From Calothrix anomala FACHB-343 (GTDB lineage Bacteria > Cyanobacteriota > Cyanobacteriia > Cyanobacteriales > Nostocaceae): 64,000 nt of DNA. Both the position numbers and the translations under genes were made by a program. Where the stretch lies: contig NZ_JACJQG010000030.1 of the NCBI RefSeq assembly GCF_014696435.1, positions 34,381 to 98,380 on the forward strand. The letters run 5' to 3'. Below are positions 61,021 to 64,000 of this stretch, piece by piece. The notes beneath the pieces are model-generated. The model worked only from the letters and a program-made list of their open reading frames with translations. It did not search any database and was not told the origin of the DNA. How positions within the stretch are numbered: position 1 is the first letter of the stretch; each line of letters opens with the position of its first letter.

Positions 61021-63663
61021 TTATAACCAATTACCCACAAGCACATAAGGTGCCCATTGGGCAGGACGACTGTAATTATCACTCTTTAACATTTTAATTT
61101 GCGCCTGACGTAGTGCTTCTGATTTTGTCGTTTTACCAGTAGTTAATTGGCTGTAAAATTCGCTGATAAAGAAAGCTGTTGAATCATCATTAATATTCCA
61201 TAATGAAGCTAATGTACTTCGCGCACCAGCTTTAATAGCAACTCCGGCTAAACCTAATGTGGCGCGGTTGTCTCCAGATGCGGTTTCACATGCACTTAAA
61301 ACTAGCAATTCCACAGGTTCGCTACGTTTTTCACTTCTACTCTTGAGCAATGTATCAAGTTCACCAACATAAATGCGTTTGTCGTAAGCCAAAATAAAAG
61401 TTTCTGTGGCTTTTGAACTAAATTTTCCATGTGTTGCTAAATGAACAATTCTGTAAGGTTGTTCGTTAATTGTTTTTTCTAAAATTGTGCTGATAAATTG
61501 ATCGTTTAGTAGTGTAGTAGTCCTAACGCCTAATTTCTGAATTTTATTTAGTTCATTTTTAACGTTAGGCAGGGGTGCAAATTTCTCATTTTTGGGGATT
61601 TCGGAAAGTCCTCCAGCCAGGGCATTAAAGTTAGTTTTTGTTAATGGTTGGGGTGTAAAGAGTTGCAATCCAGGGCTAAGAGCGAGGGCATATTTTTCGA
61701 TTAAATATTCTTTACCGTCATACAATACAGCCATTGGAATATTTCGCAAAAGTCCATCGGGAATAAAAACTAGTGTATTGACACCACTAGTTTTTAACTC
61801 ATCGGCAATTGGTTGAATTAGCCAGTTATAAAGTTGCTCTGAAAGTTCCTTAACTTTCTTAGTTTTTTCAGGTTGAACAATATCTTTTCTTAATTGCATG
61901 ACAACTTGTTCAACTTGCTGGCGGCTCACTACATTATTTTTATATATCAGAGGTTTGTTAGGAAGTTTGAGGATAACAGCTAACTGGTTTTCGAGAATAA
62001 TGGGATAAAAGATAGCAGTATGAGGATTATCTTGATCTACTACTCGATCGAGAACCACAAATTGGTTATTTAAGCAAGCTTCTCGAAAGAAATTGTCTAA
62101 TTCGGCTAGTTGTAGAGTTTCAATGCGCTTGCGGGCTTTATCTAAGTCTGGTTTGTTTTCTCCCTTTTCTTGTAAAAGCAATTCCACTGACTGACGGTAA
62201 ATAGGTTCGACGCGATCGCGAAAATTAAATTGTACGTCGCGGTTAACTGCAACTAAGTCACTACGCAGAGATTGCAGGGTGGCAACTGCTGCATCGTAGA
62301 ATGCGATCGCAGCTGTTATATCCCCCTTGGCTCTCAACAACCTTCCTAATTGCCATTGCCAAAGGTAAGCTATATCAGAAGCATCTATTTCTTGCGCAAT
62401 CAATAATGCTTTCTGGGTCAATTTTTGGGCTTCATTCCACTGCTGAGTTTGTTCGTATACTTCCCCTAAACTGCCCAGCGCGTAGGATTCTGCTTGCCTA
62501 TCTCCCAGAGTTTGCGCTTGCTGTACAGTTTTTGCGAGTATCTGGGCAATGTCTTGATTGCCACCAAGATTTTTAATAGTCCGAGCAAAATGTATACTGG
62601 CATATAAACTTGAATGATTAAGTGGTAAATTAGCCAGTTGCGATCGGATAATGGGAACAAGTACTTTGGCATCTGCGGTTTTTTCGGTTTCCAGCAGCAG
62701 ACTCAGTTGATTGATTTGGGCTTGGATTTTGGTAAAGGGGGTAGGTGCAACTTCAGCAGCTTTTTGGTAATGAGCGATCGCGCTAGCAAAATCACCTGCG
62801 GCTCTTTTGGTGTTACCTAAGCTAAATTCTCCAATACTGATATCTTGGGGTAATTTGAGGTTTTGGGCGATATTGATACTTTGTTGGAGAACTTGCTGAG
62901 ATTGCTCAAAATCACCCGCTAGTTGCAGTGCATTTCCTAGCGATCGCAAACCAGCGACTTTCATCGGTGAGTCGGGTTGGGTTTGCAACTGTTTGTTAAC
63001 CGCTTGCAGTGTATCTAATGCACGGCGGTAGAAGCCAGAAACCCTTAAGGCTTGAGCTTGGTTGATGCGGCTGTATGTTACTCTATCTCCATTTCCTAGT
63101 TGCTGCCAAAGTTTCTCCGCTCTTTGGGAAGTAGTTAAAGATACTTCTGACTGTCCCACGGATAGTTGCAGTCCCGCCTGAATGTCAAAGGTTTGCGCCA
63201 GAACTTCCAAAGGTTCTGAGTTTTGATGATTAACTTTTAACTTTTGATCTTTTACATCCCAACCAAGTAAGTTTAAGCTGGTATTAATAGCATTTTCAGC
63301 TTCCTGCAACAAGCCTAATTGCTGATATACCAAAGCCAGATTGCTCAAAGCTGCGGCTTGGTAAATATTGTCCTTTTGCAGCTTATAGGTGCGAACAGCT
63401 GCTTGTAGTACTATCACTGCTTGAGAAAAGTTCCCTGATTGATAAAGCTGTTCACCTTTTTCAATCAGCTTTTCTGGATTTGGCGCAAATTGAACATTTG
63501 GGATTTTAGTTGCTGGTTGGTTGGCAAAGGTAATGGGAAGAGAAGTCAGGTAAAAAGCGAGGGTGAATAGGAGTATGGAATTTACTACAACCTGTTTTCG
63601 ACGCAGGAAGTTTTGTAAATTAAAGTGAAGGCTATATTTTTTAGTAAATAATTTTTTTGTCAT
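61021..63663 (-). CDS. Exported TPR-CHAT protein (caspase-like)
   Basis: 880 residues. An N-terminal hydrophobic segment (about 25-46) with possible cleavage near TFANQ suggests export or a membrane anchor. TPR helices fill about 60-490 (EKGEQLYQSGNFSQAVIVLQ; ALSNLALVYQQLGLLQEAEN; SLGEVYEQTQQWNEAQKLTQ). A CHAT domain ends the protein (about 590-880), with His745 in VHLATHGKFS and Cys792 in LVLSACETASGD, so the protease dyad is intact. The final AQWAPYVLVGNW is typical of the domain. It converges with the DUF928 gene. Its likely site, periplasmic or membrane-attached, would let it act on envelope or secreted proteins. Confidence 0.92.
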   Translation of the reverse strand: MTKKLFTKKYSLHFNLQNFLRRKQVVVNSILLFTLAFYLTSLPITFANQPATKIPNVQFAPNPEKLIEKGEQLYQSGNFSQAVIVLQAAVRTYKLQKDNIYQAAALSNLALVYQQLGLLQEAENAINTSLNLLGWDVKDQKLKVNHQNSEPLEVLAQTFDIQAGLQLSVGQSEVSLTTSQRAEKLWQQLGNGDRVTYSRINQAQALRVSGFYRRALDTLQAVNKQLQTQPDSPMKVAGLRSLGNALQLAGDFEQSQQVLQQSINIAQNLKLPQDISIGEFSLGNTKRAAGDFASAIAHYQKAAEVAPTPFTKIQAQINQLSLLLETEKTADAKVLVPIIRSQLANLPLNHSSLYASIHFARTIKNLGGNQDIAQILAKTVQQAQTLGDRQAESYALGSLGEVYEQTQQWNEAQKLTQKALLIAQEIDASDIAYLWQWQLGRLLRAKGDITAAIAFYDAAVATLQSLRSDLVAVNRDVQFNFRDRVEPIYRQSVELLLQEKGENKPDLDKARKRIETLQLAELDNFFREACLNNQFVVLDRVVDQDNPHTAIFYPIILENQLAVILKLPNKPLIYKNNVVSRQQVEQVVMQLRKDIVQPEKTKKVKELSEQLYNWLIQPIADELKTSGVNTLVFIPDGLLRNIPMAVLYDGKEYLIEKYALALSPGLQLFTPQPLTKTNFNALAGGLSEIPKNEKFAPLPNVKNELNKIQKLGVRTTTLLNDQFISTILEKTINEQPYRIVHLATHGKFSSKATETFILAYDKRIYVGELDTLLKSRSEKRSEPVELLVLSACETASGDNRATLGLAGVAIKAGARSTLASLWNINDDSTAFFISEFYSQLTTGKTTKSEALRQAQIKMLKSDNYSRPAQWAPYVLVGNWL

Positions 63664-63850
63664 CTCTCTAAAGAAGTAATTTTTATTCGTTAAGCGTATT
63701 TGCGAGCCAAAAAGATACCTCTATTTGGGTGTCCGCCGAGATGCAAATTGGGACAAGTTGTAAATAAATATTGTAGAGAATGCTTTGTTGATTTACGCGC
63801 CTTGCCTAAATTTAGTGCGATCGCTACGCACTTCCATTACTGTGGGAGAG

Positions 63851-63893
63851 GGGAGCATCCCAAATGTGCAAAAACGCCCTCACCCTATAAGGG
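63851..63893. repeat. Truncated copy of modular hairpin element
   Basis: Forty-three bases identical to 10491-10533, beginning GGGAGCATCCC and ending in the ACCCTATAAGGG hairpin. The remainder of the element is missing, replaced by sequence next to a probable transposase end. Confidence 0.85.
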
Positions 63894-63913
63894 CTTGTCA
63901 TTACCAACATCTT

Positions 63914-64000
63914 TTAAAGTGATTGGGTAATCAAATCAGCAGCCCAACACATATCCTGTAATCGCAACCAGCCTCGCCATAAGGTCTGCCAACCGGGCAG
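63914..64000 (-). CDS. C-terminal end of a probable transposase, cut by window edge
   Basis: The visible 28 residues read LPGWQTLWRGWLRLQDMCWA followed by ADLITQSL and stop. The (L)PGW-LWRGW-RLQD pattern resembles the end of IS4-type transposases. Only the last codons are inside the window, so this is tentative. Confidence 0.4.
   Translation of the reverse strand: MPGWQTLWRGWLRLQDMCWAADLITQSL

Overview
The window looks like a chromosomal segment of a filamentous, probably heterocyst-forming (Nostocales-type) cyanobacterium. The supporting signs are the many HIP1 octamers (GCGATCGC), an rpsO-pam68 pair, a cyanophycin locus with the short CphA2-type synthetase found in diazotrophs, a deazaflavin (CofG) gene, heptanucleotide tandem arrays, and small dispersed palindromes of the kind described in Nostoc. 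No rRNA, tRNA or CRISPR array was seen.

Layout. 1-3.1 kb: a cut-off unknown gene, DAHP synthase, PAM68-like photosystem II assembly factor and ribosomal protein S15. 3.4-9.0 kb: a GH13 alpha-glucan enzyme, cyanophycinase (cphB), and the divergent cphA2. 9.0-10.4 kb: an IS200/IS605-type element with a frameshifted tnpB and a tiny divergent ribbon-helix-helix gene, inserted at the cphA2 stop codon. 10.7-17.6 kb: a DUF58 protein, a GH2 glycosidase overlapping galT, and an MFS transporter. 18.3-22.4 kb: a secreted pentapeptide-repeat protein, a small Cys-rich protein, and an hflX-isoaspartyl peptidase operon. 22.7-28.6 kb: a minus-strand sugar-nucleotide group (glycosyltransferase-UDP-galactopyranose mutase fusion, GH1-RmlD fusion, galE). 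29.8-33.5 kb: DUF4383 membrane protein, an M24-like protein lacking metal ligands, galK, a cupin. 33.5-39.2 kb: MoxR ATPase with a DUF4350 protein, a D-cysteine desulfhydrase-like enzyme, an unknown protein and a PAS-LuxR regulator. 39.2-40.5 kb: a repeat-dense spacer. 40.5-44.8 kb: cofG and a two-gene signalling operon whose first gene has a plant-ethylene-receptor-like sensor domain. 45.5-48.8 kb: a nitrate/bicarbonate-type ABC transporter. 49.3-63.7 kb: a block with a sigma-like factor, a DUF1822 protein, a membrane CHAT-CHASE2 protein, an RTX-repeat protein, a 1223-residue two-partner-secretion exoprotein, a DUF928 protein and an exported TPR-CHAT protein.

How the genes fit together. Three themes stand out. 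(1) Nitrogen storage: CphA2, cyanophycinase and a plant-type isoaspartyl peptidase/asparaginase could together handle cyanophycin and its beta-Asp-Arg dipeptide. (2) Galactose: a GH2 enzyme, GalT, GalK, GalE and a Glf fusion cover galactose salvage (Leloir pathway) and production of UDP-galactofuranose for a surface glycan. (3) Envelope signalling: two caspase-like CHAT proteins, one with a sensor-type membrane architecture next to a sigma-like regulator and one exported next to a secreted adhesin. This last cluster is the best candidate for an uncharacterised system.

Intergenic space is unusually rich in structured repeats: modular hairpin elements whose stems covary between copies, several families of short inverted-repeat elements (some with palindromes nested in the same core), more than ten tandem arrays that all have a 7-bp period, a 63-bp-period degenerate array, and an interleaved pair of inverted repeats downstream of galE. 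Remnants of IS5-like and other transposases flank or interrupt the CHAT cluster.
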